DNA from: an uncultured bacterium
Lineage (GTDB): Bacteria > JAAXHH01
Assembly: GCA_913051705.1 (NCBI GenBank)
Contig: CAJXCW010000007.1
Location: 1-46,206, forward strand
Length of the DNA: 46,206 nt
Direction: 5' to 3'
Part shown: in pieces, positions 23,235 through 32,026 of the stretch
Position numbering within the stretch: position 1 is the stretch's first letter
Layout of the letters: each line of letters begins with the position of its first letter
Notes under the pieces: model-generated
Databases searched by the model: none
What the model was told of the DNA's origin: nothing
The model's input: the letters and a program-made list of their open reading frames with translations, nothing else
Program-made: the position numbers and the translations under genes

Positions 23235-25666
23235 TGGAATCTTTGCAGGAAGACCTGGTTAGCACCGTTGATCTTCTAAATGCCTCGGACGATGATCTGG
23301 TTCATATCAGTCAGGACGGGTTGCTGGCGCTTAATGTAGAAGAAATGCGTGCCGTCCAGCAGCATTTTGTTGCGCTTGGTCGTAATCCGACAGATGTAGA
23401 GGTGGAAACGCTGGCGCAGACCTGGTCCGAACACTGTAAACATAAGGTATTTAACGGCATCATTGACTACACCGGTGAGGGCCGGACAGAGCATATAGAC
23501 AATCTGTTCGCTCAAACCATCCGGAAGGCGACCGAAGACATTCGACGTCAGAAGGGGGACAAGGACTGGTGCGTATCCGTATTTATAGACAATGCCGGCA
23601 TCATTGAGTTTGACGACGAATACCACCTGGTATTTAAAGTCGAAACGCACAACCATCCTTCCGCCTTAGATCCTTATGGTGGAGCTAATACGGGCATCGG
23701 CGGCGTGGTGCGTGACCCGCTCGGCACCGGTCTTGGCGCCAAGCCGGTTTTGAACACCGATGTCTTTTGTTTCGCTCCGCCGGATTACCCGTATGAGCAA
23801 CTCCCCGGCGGTGTATTGCATCCAAAGCGAATTTTCAAGGGCGTTGTCGCCGGCGTCCGGGATTATGGCAACCGGATGGGCATTCCGACCGTCAACGGTG
23901 CTATCTTATTCGATGATCGCTACCTGGGTAATCCGCTTGTGTATTGCGGGACGGCCGGGATTATTCCTGTTGATCGGTGTGCCAAATCGGTTGAACCGGG
24001 TGATCTAATCGTTGCCGTCGGGGGTAAAACAGGCCGGGATGGGATTCACGGGGCGACCTTTTCCTCTATTGAATTGACTGAAATGTCAGAGAGAACCTCC
24101 ACGCAGGCTGTCCAGATCGGTAATCCGATTGAAGAGAAAAAAATGCTGGATGTGCTGATGCAGGCACGGGACCGTCAGCTTTTTCGAAACATAACCGATT
24201 GTGGGGCGGGTGGGTTTTCTTCTGCAGTTGGGGAGATGGGTGAAGATACTGGCGCCGAAGTTCACCTGGATCGAGCACCTTTGAAATACGGTGGATTAAA
24301 ACCATGGGAAATCTTTCTGTCGGAGTCGCAGGAGCGCATGGTTCTGTCGGTCCCGCCCGAACATATTGATGAACTGCTTGATCTGTGTGGTCGTGAAGAT
24401 GTGCAGGCTACCGTGATCGGTACGTTTACAGATGATAAACGACTTACCATCACCTACCGGTGTGAGTCGCGTATAACCGATCGGATGACGGTTGCGGATC
24501 TGGACATGCACTTTCTGCACAAAGGCGTACCGCGTATTGTCCGGAAGGCGACCTGGGATAAATTCCGACATCCGGAGCCGGTCGATGTTGACACATCCGA
24601 TCCTGGCCGAAGGTTGACTGCTTTGTTGTCGACCTGGAATGTAGCCAGCAAAGAGTGGGTGATCCGTCAGTACGATCACGAAGTGCAGGGTGGCAGTGTC
24701 CTTAAGCCTCTGCAAGGGGTTTTAAACGACGGGCCTGGTGACGCTTCAATTGTACGGCCTGTACTTTCTTCGGATAAGGGGATCATCGTATCCAACGGGA
24801 TTAATCCGTCTTATGCCGATATTGATCCGTATTGGATGGCAGCGTCCGCGATCGATGAAGCCTTGCGGCAAATTACCTGCGTGGGCGGTCGTGTAGATCG
24901 TACAGCCCTGCTCGATAATTTTTGCTGGGGTAATCCGGATAAACCGGATCGTCTGGGAGCCCTTGTACGGGCCGCCAGGGCTTGTTATGATATGGCGGTG
25001 GTCTATGGCACACCCTATATTTCAGGAAAAGATAGTTTTTATAACGAATTTTCAGACGGCAGTCAGACGATTACGATCCCCCCCACGCTCTTAATTTCTG
25101 CGATCTGCGTCATGGACGATGTGACCAAGGCTGTGACCATGGATGCTAAATCTTCGGGCCAAGCGGTCTATATTGTCGGATTGACCAAAAATGAATTAGG
25201 CGGATCAGAGTATTATCGGTCCCTCGGATATATTGGTAATACCGTACCTGAGGTCGATCCGGTCGTGAGTAAGCAAACGATGGAGGCATTGCATAAGGCC
25301 GTCGATCAGGGATTGGTCGCTGCCTGCCACGATTGCTCGGACGGTGGTTTAGGTGTGGCTGCTGCTGAGATGGCCTTCTCTGGTGGACTTGGTCTTTCAA
25401 TAGATCTGGCGGCCATACCCCGATCCGATGATGTAGACGGGGATGATATTGCTCTTTTTTCCGAATCGAACAGTCGGTTTGTTGTCGAAGTACGCCGCGG
25501 CCATGAAGATCAGTTCGAGGATTTGCTGGCCGACTGCACTTTTGCTTCGGCCGGCCGGATAACAGATGATAATCAATTCCGGGTCATCGGACTTTCCGGC
25601 GAACCTATTATTACCGTTGCAACGGGCCGCTTGAAAGAAGCCTGGCAAAAACCGTTAAGATGGTAA
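23234..25666 (+). CDS. purL: FGAM synthase subunit PurL
   Basis: ATP-dependent large subunit of phosphoribosylformylglycinamidine synthase, 810 residues, the small-PurL class that needs separate PurS and PurQ. Characteristic segments are TWSEHCKHKVF near residue 65, the KVETHNHPSALDPYGGANTGIGGVVRDP catalytic and ATP region (about 136-163; split here), PTVNGAILFDDRY, GRDGIHGATFSS, and the second half's SGKDSF and CHDCSDGGLGVAAAE. Both AIRS-like repeats are intact. At 810 residues it is slightly longer than typical small PurL (about 720-760). Start overlaps the purS stop. Confidence 0.97.
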   Translation: MESLQEDLVSTVDLLNASDDDLVHISQDGLLALNVEEMRAVQQHFVALGRNPTDVEVETLAQTWSEHCKHKVFNGIIDYTGEGRTEHIDNLFAQTIRKATEDIRRQKGDKDWCVSVFIDNAGIIEFDDEYHLVFKVETHNHPSALDPYGGANTGIGGVVRDPLGTGLGAKPVLNTDVFCFAPPDYPYEQLPGGVLHPKRIFKGVVAGVRDYGNRMGIPTVNGAILFDDRYLGNPLVYCGTAGIIPVDRCAKSVEPGDLIVAVGGKTGRDGIHGATFSSIELTEMSERTSTQAVQIGNPIEEKKMLDVLMQARDRQLFRNITDCGAGGFSSAVGEMGEDTGAEVHLDRAPLKYGGLKPWEIFLSESQERMVLSVPPEHIDELLDLCGREDVQATVIGTFTDDKRLTITYRCESRITDRMTVADLDMHFLHKGVPRIVRKATWDKFRHPEPVDVDTSDPGRRLTALLSTWNVASKEWVIRQYDHEVQGGSVLKPLQGVLNDGPGDASIVRPVLSSDKGIIVSNGINPSYADIDPYWMAASAIDEALRQITCVGGRVDRTALLDNFCWGNPDKPDRLGALVRAARACYDMAVVYGTPYISGKDSFYNEFSDGSQTITIPPTLLISAICVMDDVTKAVTMDAKSSGQAVYIVGLTKNELGGSEYYRSLGYIGNTVPEVDPVVSKQTMEALHKAVDQGLVAACHDCSDGGLGVAAAEMAFSGGLGLSIDLAAIPRSDDVDGDDIALFSESNSRFVVEVRRGHEDQFEDLLADCTFASAGRITDDNQFRVIGLSGEPIITVATGRLKEAWQKPLRW

Positions 25667-25672
25667 GATAAC

Positions 25673-25740
25673 AGCAGGTGGGCAGGTGGGCATATGGGCG
25701 CCCTCTCTTTTGCCTACTTCCCACCTGCCCATTTGCTGCT
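25673..25740. repeat. Inverted 8-base-period repeat between purL and purQ
   Basis: GCAGGTGG is repeated at 25674-25681 and 25682-25689 and degenerates into GCATATGG. The facing arm at 25711-25740 (TGCCTACTTCCCACCTGCCC then ATTTGCTGCT) is largely complementary: AGCAGGTGGGCAGGTGGG aligns with the reverse complement AGCAAATGGGCAGGTGGG. It could form a long stem in the purL-purQ mRNA. Similar words occur near 886 and 20816. Confidence 0.75.
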
Positions 25741-25755
25741 TTTTGGAGTCTCTCT

Positions 25756-26556
25756 ATGTCTTCTACTTCCGTTCTGGTCCTTCGCGCCGCAGGTATTAAT
25801 TGTGATTATGAAGCCGTCCATGCCTTCCAGCTTGCCGGCGCAGAACGGGTAGACCATGTCCATATCAATGAGCTCCTTGCCGGCAGGGACCGGCTATCGG
25901 CATACGATATCCTGGTGTTGCCGGGTGGGTTCTCCTACGGAGACGACATATCAGGCGGGAAAGTGCTGGCGAACGAACTACGTTATAAATTGATGGATGA
26001 CATAGAGACTTTTATCCAGGATGGAAAGTTGATTATCGGTATCTGTAACGGGTTTCAGGTATTGGTAAAGATGGGGCTTCTCCCTCAAACGACACCGGGA
26101 ATACGAAGACAGGAATCCACGGTTTTTTATAATGATTCCGGTAAATTCGAATGTCGGTGGGTGTATTTACGAAGCAACCCGGATAGCCCCTGTGTTTTTA
26201 CCCGTAATTTGCCTGAAACGATTTACATACCGGTTGCCCATGGCGAGGGTAAGATTGTTACCGAATCCGAGGCCGTTCAAAGCCGCCTTCATGAATCCGG
26301 CCATATTGCGCTGCAATATGTCAATCCCCCGGACGAAGAACACGATAAGGCGACCTATCCCTGGAGCCCCAACGGCTCGATAGACGACATTGCCGGTCTA
26401 TGTGATGCCACAGGCCGCATCTTCGGTCTTATGCCACATCCGGAACGATACACACATTACACGCACCATCCCCGGTGGACCCGTGAAGGATCTCGTGAGC
26501 CCGACGGCCTTCATATCTTTAAGAATGCCGTGACGTATGTAAGAGAATCGCTATAA
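25756..26556 (+). CDS. purQ: FGAM synthase glutaminase subunit PurQ
   Basis: Class I glutamine amidotransferase that feeds ammonia to PurL; 266 residues. The nucleophile elbow GICNGFQ (Cys near residue 98), PGGFSYGDDISGGK and the His/Glu pair in MPHPERYTH near the C-terminus are intact. The frame is open from 25678, but GGAG lies eight bases before the ATG at 25756 and relatives begin with VLVLRAAGxNCDxE, so I start there. Separated from purL by the repeat at 25673. Its stop overlaps the next gene (TAATG). Confidence 0.95.
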   Translation: MSSTSVLVLRAAGINCDYEAVHAFQLAGAERVDHVHINELLAGRDRLSAYDILVLPGGFSYGDDISGGKVLANELRYKLMDDIETFIQDGKLIIGICNGFQVLVKMGLLPQTTPGIRRQESTVFYNDSGKFECRWVYLRSNPDSPCVFTRNLPETIYIPVAHGEGKIVTESEAVQSRLHESGHIALQYVNPPDEEHDKATYPWSPNGSIDDIAGLCDATGRIFGLMPHPERYTHYTHHPRWTREGSREPDGLHIFKNAVTYVRESL

Positions 26557-27268
26557 TGACGCCATTATCGTCGCCCCCCCCGTATCGATTTCTATTACTC
26601 AACATGCTGAGCGACAGCGTATATCACCATGTCTGTCATAATCTCGGCCTTCGCCGTTATTCGGACCTTGTCCAGCATCTCTGGGAGACAGCGACCTTTG
26701 ATCTGCGCTATGGCGTCTCTACAAAAGGGAACATACCGGTATCTAAGCTTGGTTTCGAAGATCATACCGTCCAGGTGCATGCCGAACCGTACAGTCCGGC
26801 GCCACCCTTCTGTATTCGTAATGCTTTCAGGCAATTAAAAAAACATCTTCATAGCTTCGAAGACGTCGTATTCGTAGATTATGGTTGTGGTAGGGGCAGA
26901 GTGATGCTTCTTGCATTAGAGGCAGGTTTTAGACAGGTTGTCGGGTTGGACCTGTCCTTGTCTCTCTTAGAACAATGTCGGGAAAACCTGCGTCGCTATA
27001 CACAGCATCAAAATGATCCGGCGTGTTTCCTGGTGCTGAAACAGAATGCAGCGACCTATCTGCCTCCTCCGGCAGCGAGTGTGTTTTTTTCTTCAATTCG
27101 TTCAGTGAGTTGATTTTCGAGCAGGTTGCGGTACAAATAACCCATTCCATTATCCGGCATCCACGACCGGTGTATACGCTGATTCTGGGTTCAGATTACG
27201 ATTTTTCATCCGCCGGTTTTAAGTTGATTGATCAAGTGACCGGTGTGCGCCTTTTCTGTAATACGTGA
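26556..27268 (+). pseudogene. Frameshifted class I SAM methyltransferase
   Basis: The first frame (26556-27113) gives an N-terminal YGVSTKGNIPVSKLGF region and the SAM-binding VFVDYGCGRGRVMLLALEAG followed by VVGLDLS. It then ends abruptly after PAASVFF. In the +1 frame the family's expected continuation follows: FFNSFSELIFEQV, RHPRPVYTLI, to a stop at 27266-27268. The switch falls at a run of seven T (27084-27090). Joined, the protein would have about 237 residues, a normal size. Either the gene is broken, or a T was gained or lost in sequencing, or slippage on the T run restores the frame. The substrate of this family is not known to me. The start overlaps purQ. Confidence 0.75.
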
Positions 27269-27390
27269 TAGGCTCATTCCCGGCGTCTTTTCGCGTTGGT
27301 GTTGAAACATAATTGACATCCTGACCATTGCCATATACTATAACTCAGGTCTATCCAAAGTTCATATATTGCGTTGGAGCAGATATAATC

Positions 27391-28308
27391 ATGTACCCTA
27401 CAAAACATGTAATGATCTGGGTTGTTCTGGTTGTCGTGGTCGGCTGCGCTTCTTCGCAGCCGCCGTCGTCTTCTCAGACTACAGTATCGCACAACGGCGA
27501 ATGGTACATGGAGGAGGGCATCAACGCCTTTGCCCGAGATGATTATGATCAGTCGATTATGTTGTGGGGAAAAGCAACGACCCTGATGCCTCGTAATGCC
27601 CGGTTGGCCAATTTCATCGGCCTGGCGCATTTGCGTCGCGGCCATGATGGCAAAGCGTCTCTGGCATTCGAAAATGCGATTGAGTTCGATGCCGGTCTTG
27701 CAGAAGCTTATAATAATCTGGGATATGTGTTGTTTCGTCAGCGTCAGTACGATCAGGCCATGGACTCTTTTCAACGGGCCTTCGCGATTGATCCGGAATA
27801 TGTAGAAGCCAGACGGAATTTCAAATTAGCGCTTGAAGCGTCTTCAGGCAATCTGGACGGATGGGCGTTTACCCTGGCGGAAGAAGCCGTACGGACGGAT
27901 GATCTGGACCAGAAGATAGCGTTGTTCTCGCACGCCCTGGAGGTGGACTCCACCTATGCGATGATTCACAACAACCTTGGCGTGGCACTGTATTATAATG
28001 GAGAGCTTCAGCACGCGCTTGCTGAATTACGACAGGCTGTCGAGATCGATCCCGGACTAGCGGAAGGGTTTAATAATCTGGGTTATATATATATTGACCT
28101 GGCCGAGTATACCAGAGCGATTGAACAATTTCAGATTGCTGTTGACATCGACCCGACATATATTGATGCCTACAATAATCTGGGCAGGGTATTTGTAAAA
28201 TCCGGTGACGTAGATCGGGCTATTGCCGTATGGGAATATACCTTAAGTATTGAGCCTGCCAACAGAATAGCCCAACGCAATCTCGCGCAATATCAAAATA
28301 ACAAGTGA
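27391..28308 (+). CDS. TPR repeat lipoprotein
   Basis: A 305-residue lipoprotein. Starting at the ATG at 27391 gives a hydrophobic signal ending in the lipobox VVGC (Cys near residue 19), followed by a Ser/Pro linker. The rest is tetratricopeptide repeats, about seven units, e.g. AEAYNNLGYVLFRQ, MIHNNLGVALYYN, AEGFNNLGYIYIDL and IDAYNNLGRVFVKS, each with the NNLG and IDP spacing of TPRs. Such proteins are envelope scaffolds, often for secretion or assembly complexes. The partner is unknown. The frame is open upstream to 27328 but that stretch is not signal-like. The 122 bases before the start hold no other gene. Confidence 0.88.
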   Translation: MYPTKHVMIWVVLVVVVGCASSQPPSSSQTTVSHNGEWYMEEGINAFARDDYDQSIMLWGKATTLMPRNARLANFIGLAHLRRGHDGKASLAFENAIEFDAGLAEAYNNLGYVLFRQRQYDQAMDSFQRAFAIDPEYVEARRNFKLALEASSGNLDGWAFTLAEEAVRTDDLDQKIALFSHALEVDSTYAMIHNNLGVALYYNGELQHALAELRQAVEIDPGLAEGFNNLGYIYIDLAEYTRAIEQFQIAVDIDPTYIDAYNNLGRVFVKSGDVDRAIAVWEYTLSIEPANRIAQRNLAQYQNNK

Positions 28309-28350
28309 TGAATTCATTCATATTCGTACGCATGTTGAGGAGGATAACGC

Positions 28351-28890
28351 ATGGCTGTCATTGATGAAATTCAACGTCAACAGGCCTATCATACACAGAT
28401 GGGGCGCGGTTCGTTGACTATTGACGATAGTTTCAGTTTAAGTTCATTTGACCTGACATTTCACTTTGAACGGGCGGGGGAAGGTGTTGCGGATTCGCTC
28501 ATTGCTCTGATGTCGGACATTATTAAAGAATGGGCGACAGCTTTTAAAAGTGGTAAGCAGACTCTGGATTATACGCCGGAACAAAAAGCGATGCTGGGGC
28601 GTTTTAATTTAGAGTTCCGTACCACGTATTTCGGTAAGAGCTTTGCAGAAGAGTTTAAAGATCAAATTCAGGTCCAGCAATTGTTTGATGGATCCAAAGA
28701 AAACACATTTACGGAATATGGCGCCAAATGCATTTTGATTACGCTTTTTGTCCGTGATCCGAAAATTGTCAACGGCGATTTCCCGTCTGCAGGTAATAAA
28801 TACGCCTATATGGCCGCCTTGAGAACCGGTATGTCCGAGATTTTCGATGGTAATCTGATTCCCAGTCTCTGGTGTATTCATGTGGCCTAA
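28351..28890 (+). CDS. Hypothetical protein, no recognised family
   Basis: A 179-residue protein with a good ribosome-binding site (GAGGAGGA seven bases before the ATG), so it is very likely expressed. It has no signal peptide or membrane segment and few repeats. The composition suggests a mixed alpha/beta soluble protein: a Ser-rich strand region near 28-40 (SFSLSSFDLTFHF), a helical part around 45-85, and a C-terminal part with two cysteines (AKCILITLF, SLWCIHVA). I do not recognise it. It lies between a TPR lipoprotein and an FtsK-type membrane domain, which gives no firm hint of function. Confidence 0.75.
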   Translation: MAVIDEIQRQQAYHTQMGRGSLTIDDSFSLSSFDLTFHFERAGEGVADSLIALMSDIIKEWATAFKSGKQTLDYTPEQKAMLGRFNLEFRTTYFGKSFAEEFKDQIQVQQLFDGSKENTFTEYGAKCILITLFVRDPKIVNGDFPSAGNKYAYMAALRTGMSEIFDGNLIPSLWCIHVA

Positions 28891-28985
28891 TAAGAGGGCT
28901 TGAGTTCTCCTAGTTTTCGTATTTTGAAACCAGGGCGCCCCGGACGGATAAAGCGCCGATCACAATCAACCTGTGATTATCTTTT

Positions 28986-29579
28986 ATGCCGCCGTCCTTT
29001 AATAAAGCGATTGAACTTCGGATGCGGGTGATCGGGATATTGTTGTTTCCCATCGCGTTTTTTGTCCTGGTCAGCCTGGTGACGTATTCAGATAACGATT
29101 ATCCGAATTCAAGTTTACGGCCGGATGAAGTCCTTAATATGGGAGGGCGTTTCGGGGCTCTTGTCGCCTTTCTTCTCTATATTATATTCGGATACGGTGC
29201 CTATGCCGTTCCCTTTCTTATCGGATTTTCCGGTTGGAATCGTCTGAATAACCACGGTCTGCATACCTTACTTATTATGATTGGCGCCGGTCTGGGTATT
29301 ATCATCGCCGGGGCTACGACCGCCAGCTTAATTACATCCCTTTCAGAAACGACACGATTTGAACTCAGTGGGGCATTGGGCTTGCGTTTGGGACAGTGGA
29401 TGTCTGAAACGATGGGTATCCAAGTCGCCTTGTTAACGGGCGTGGTTACGCTCTGTGTATTGATTTTATTCTCCGGATTCTGGACACTCCGCCGGATACA
29501 ACCTCGACGACGCGCCTCATCCCAAATTTACGTCGACAGAAATAAAACGTCCTCCGATCCAGGTTCCTCTGCGTCTTGA
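28986..29579 (+). CDS. Stand-alone FtsK N-terminal membrane domain
   Basis: A 197-residue inner-membrane protein with four hydrophobic segments (about 14-32, 55-82, 93-113, 140-163) in the pattern of the FtsK/SpoIIIE 4TM domain: the first helix is followed by VTYSDNDYPNSS, then GGRFGALVAFLLYIIFGYGAYAVPFLIG. In FtsK this domain anchors the DNA translocase at the division septum. Here the frame ends after a Ser/Arg-rich linker (RRRASSQIYVDRNK) with no motor domain, and the next gene is a secreted peptidase. It is either a remnant of a split ftsK or a separate septal membrane protein. Confidence 0.75.
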   Translation: MPPSFNKAIELRMRVIGILLFPIAFFVLVSLVTYSDNDYPNSSLRPDEVLNMGGRFGALVAFLLYIIFGYGAYAVPFLIGFSGWNRLNNHGLHTLLIMIGAGLGIIIAGATTASLITSLSETTRFELSGALGLRLGQWMSETMGIQVALLTGVVTLCVLILFSGFWTLRRIQPRRRASSQIYVDRNKTSSDPGSSAS

Positions 29580-29660
29580 ACAGCATTCCGATGCGTATTA
29601 CGTATCTACAGGGCGTCTTCAATCAGGACCATTGGACACCTCAATATCCACAGGTATATA

Positions 29661-31742
29661 ATGAAAGTCATCACTGTCTTTTTTCTCATCCTGATTCTGT
29701 TTGTTACACAGGAGGTGGCTGCACAAGATCCGTCGTGGCAATCCATTCCGTCGTTGACTCCAAGGATATCGCCGCGTTTAATGGCCTTTCTGTCGCGGCA
29801 GGCACCGGATAATGCGCTAAAGTTCTGGATATTTTTTACGGACAAGGGGATTACCTCCGAAGCAGCATATCAGATCGCTTTAATAGAAGCCGAACGCCGG
29901 TTGACCGAACGGGCGCGGCGCCGGTTGAGACGGGTGAACACGCAGGTAGACATCCACGATCTCCCCCTGTATCAGCCGTATATACAACAGATTGTTTCGG
30001 CGGGTGGACGGGTAGCAGGCCACTCCCGCTGGCTGAATGCGGTGAGCGTGTCTGCCACGCCTGAGATCCTGTATCGACTGGCAGAATTGCCTTTTGTCCG
30101 CACGATTGAGCCCGTATCGGTTTATCGTCGACCTATACCGCCTGCGCCGAAACCGGATTTACAAACCAGGATACTTAAACCCCCTTCGACCACGGGATTG
30201 AGTTACGGTCCATCCGCCACGCAACTTGCCCAATTACATGTCCCTGAATTGCATGATCTGGGTCTGTCCGGTCGTGGGGTCCTGATGGCTGTTTTCGATA
30301 CGGGGTTTAATCTTAATCACACCGCATTCGACAGCCTCCGCTCCCATGTGGTGGCTGAGTGGGATTTTATCCATGGAGATGATAACACGGCGGATGATCC
30401 GCAACAGGACATTTTTGTCGGGCAGCATAATCATGGCACAGAGACTTTGTCGGCTATAGCCGGCTATGCACCCGGTGCCCTGATCGGACCGGCCTATGGC
30501 GCTCAATTTCTTCTGGCCAAGACAGAAAGCATCGCCTTCGAACAACAAATAGAAGAGGATTGGTGGGTGCAGGCGATGGAGTGGGCGGACAGTCTTGGAG
30601 CCGACATTATCAGCAGTTCTCTGGGATACAATGTCTGGTACCAGATCTCCGACATGGATGGTAAAACGGCCGTAACGACTAAGGCGGCCACCGTGGCCGT
30701 GAGTCGGGGTATCGTCGTGGTGAATGCCATGGGAAATGAAGGTCAGACCTTATGGCGAAGAATGATTGCGCCTGCCGACGCGGACGGCATTATTTCTGTC
30801 GGTGCCGTGGATTCACTGGGTGCCCGCGGTGCCTTCAGTTCTATCGGACCGACATTTGATGGACGTATTAAGCCCGATGTGATGGCGATGGGTGTCGATG
30901 TGCGTGTCGTCAATCCGAACAGTGCCGATACGTATTTTCGTCTGAACGGCACCTCATTCGCAACGCCGTTGGTCGCCGGCGTAACCGCTTTGCTGCTGGA
31001 GGCGTATCCGCACTGGACCCCGGCACAGATCTTGGCCGCCTTGCAACAAACGGCCAGCCAGGCTGATGCCCCGGATTCATTTAAGGGGTATGGTGTCGCC
31101 CATGCCCTAGATGCGTTGTTGACGGAGTCAAGCAGTCAGGTTACCGCATTTACAGCAGTCAGTGACATTAACGGGGTGTTCTTGAGATGGACCACGGCCT
31201 TAGAGGTTAATATCCAGGCCTGGAGATTAACACGTAAAACCAGCCCTAACGGGTCTTTCGAAATGCTTCTTTCGTTTCCTATCCCTGCCCGTAGCGGTCA
31301 GATCAACGGCGGCGAACAGACCTATTTTTATCTGGACACGACCGCTGTACCCGGGCTCACCTACGAATATGCGTTGGCGCCGATAAGCGACAATAATTTG
31401 CCTCTGGTCGTACAACCCCTGTCTTCCAACGTCACATTTATCCCGACGGGAACGACCAACATCCCTCCGGTCTCTTTACATCAGAATGCTCCTAATCCGT
31501 TCAATCCGAATACTAAAATCACTTTTGATCTGACCAGAGATGCGCATGTCATTTTGATTATCTATAATATCCTGGGCCAGGAAGTCCGGGTACTGATAAA
31601 CGAACAACGCGGCGCCGGCAGCCATTCGGAAAGCTGGGATGGAACAGACGCCGGGGGACGTGTATTATCAAGTGGCGTTTACTTCTATAATTTAACGGCA
31701 GGTACTTTCCAGGATATTAAAAAAATGCTCCTGCTGAGATAG
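29661..31742 (+). CDS. Secreted S8 (subtilisin) peptidase with T9SS-type sorting domain
   Basis: A 693-residue exported serine peptidase. A signal peptide (VITVFFLILILFVTQEVAA, cleaved near residue 21) precedes a pro-region containing an inhibitor-like segment. The catalytic triad is visible as Asp213 (MAVFDTG), His258 (HNHGTE) and Ser432 (NGTSFATP), with the oxyanion Asn in NAMGNEG. After a spacer, the last ~85 residues (NAPNPFNPNTKITFDL, YNILGQEVR, GVYFYNLTAG) form a FlgD-like/T9SS type A sorting domain, which implies outer-membrane secretion by a type IX-like system. AGG lies nine bases before the ATG. Confidence 0.92.
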   Translation: MKVITVFFLILILFVTQEVAAQDPSWQSIPSLTPRISPRLMAFLSRQAPDNALKFWIFFTDKGITSEAAYQIALIEAERRLTERARRRLRRVNTQVDIHDLPLYQPYIQQIVSAGGRVAGHSRWLNAVSVSATPEILYRLAELPFVRTIEPVSVYRRPIPPAPKPDLQTRILKPPSTTGLSYGPSATQLAQLHVPELHDLGLSGRGVLMAVFDTGFNLNHTAFDSLRSHVVAEWDFIHGDDNTADDPQQDIFVGQHNHGTETLSAIAGYAPGALIGPAYGAQFLLAKTESIAFEQQIEEDWWVQAMEWADSLGADIISSSLGYNVWYQISDMDGKTAVTTKAATVAVSRGIVVVNAMGNEGQTLWRRMIAPADADGIISVGAVDSLGARGAFSSIGPTFDGRIKPDVMAMGVDVRVVNPNSADTYFRLNGTSFATPLVAGVTALLLEAYPHWTPAQILAALQQTASQADAPDSFKGYGVAHALDALLTESSSQVTAFTAVSDINGVFLRWTTALEVNIQAWRLTRKTSPNGSFEMLLSFPIPARSGQINGGEQTYFYLDTTAVPGLTYEYALAPISDNNLPLVVQPLSSNVTFIPTGTTNIPPVSLHQNAPNPFNPNTKITFDLTRDAHVILIIYNILGQEVRVLINEQRGAGSHSESWDGTDAGGRVLSSGVYFYNLTAGTFQDIKKMLLLR

Positions 31743-31744
31743 GG

Positions 31745-31865
31745 GAAACGACGAAACGACGAAACACGCAGTGATCCAAGTTACCTGCATTGCGATGGAG
31801 TCCAAGCCGCCAAAGATGGCTTACAACAACGATACAGTACTGATTCATTAGATTCGTCATTTCGT
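31745..31865. repeat. 8-base repeats flanking an intergenic fold-back
   Basis: GAAACGAC is repeated at 31745-31752 and 31753-31760, continuing as GAAACACG. ACGAAACGACGAAAC (31751-31765) faces GATTCGTCATTTCGT (31851-31865), complementary at 13 of 15 positions. The 31743-32026 gap contains no recognised gene apart from an open but unconvincing upstream extension of the next frame. Confidence 0.65.
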
Positions 31866-32026
31866 TGATTTATATCGTACCGCGAACTTTTTTATCCTTC
31901 GGTGCGTTAAATACTATTGGTGGCGTTTTTCGGGCATGTTTCGGGTGGATAGAGGGCATAATAAAACGACCTTCTACCAACGCCTATCTCTTTATTAAAA
32001 TAATATTACCGACTGAGGACAGTCGT

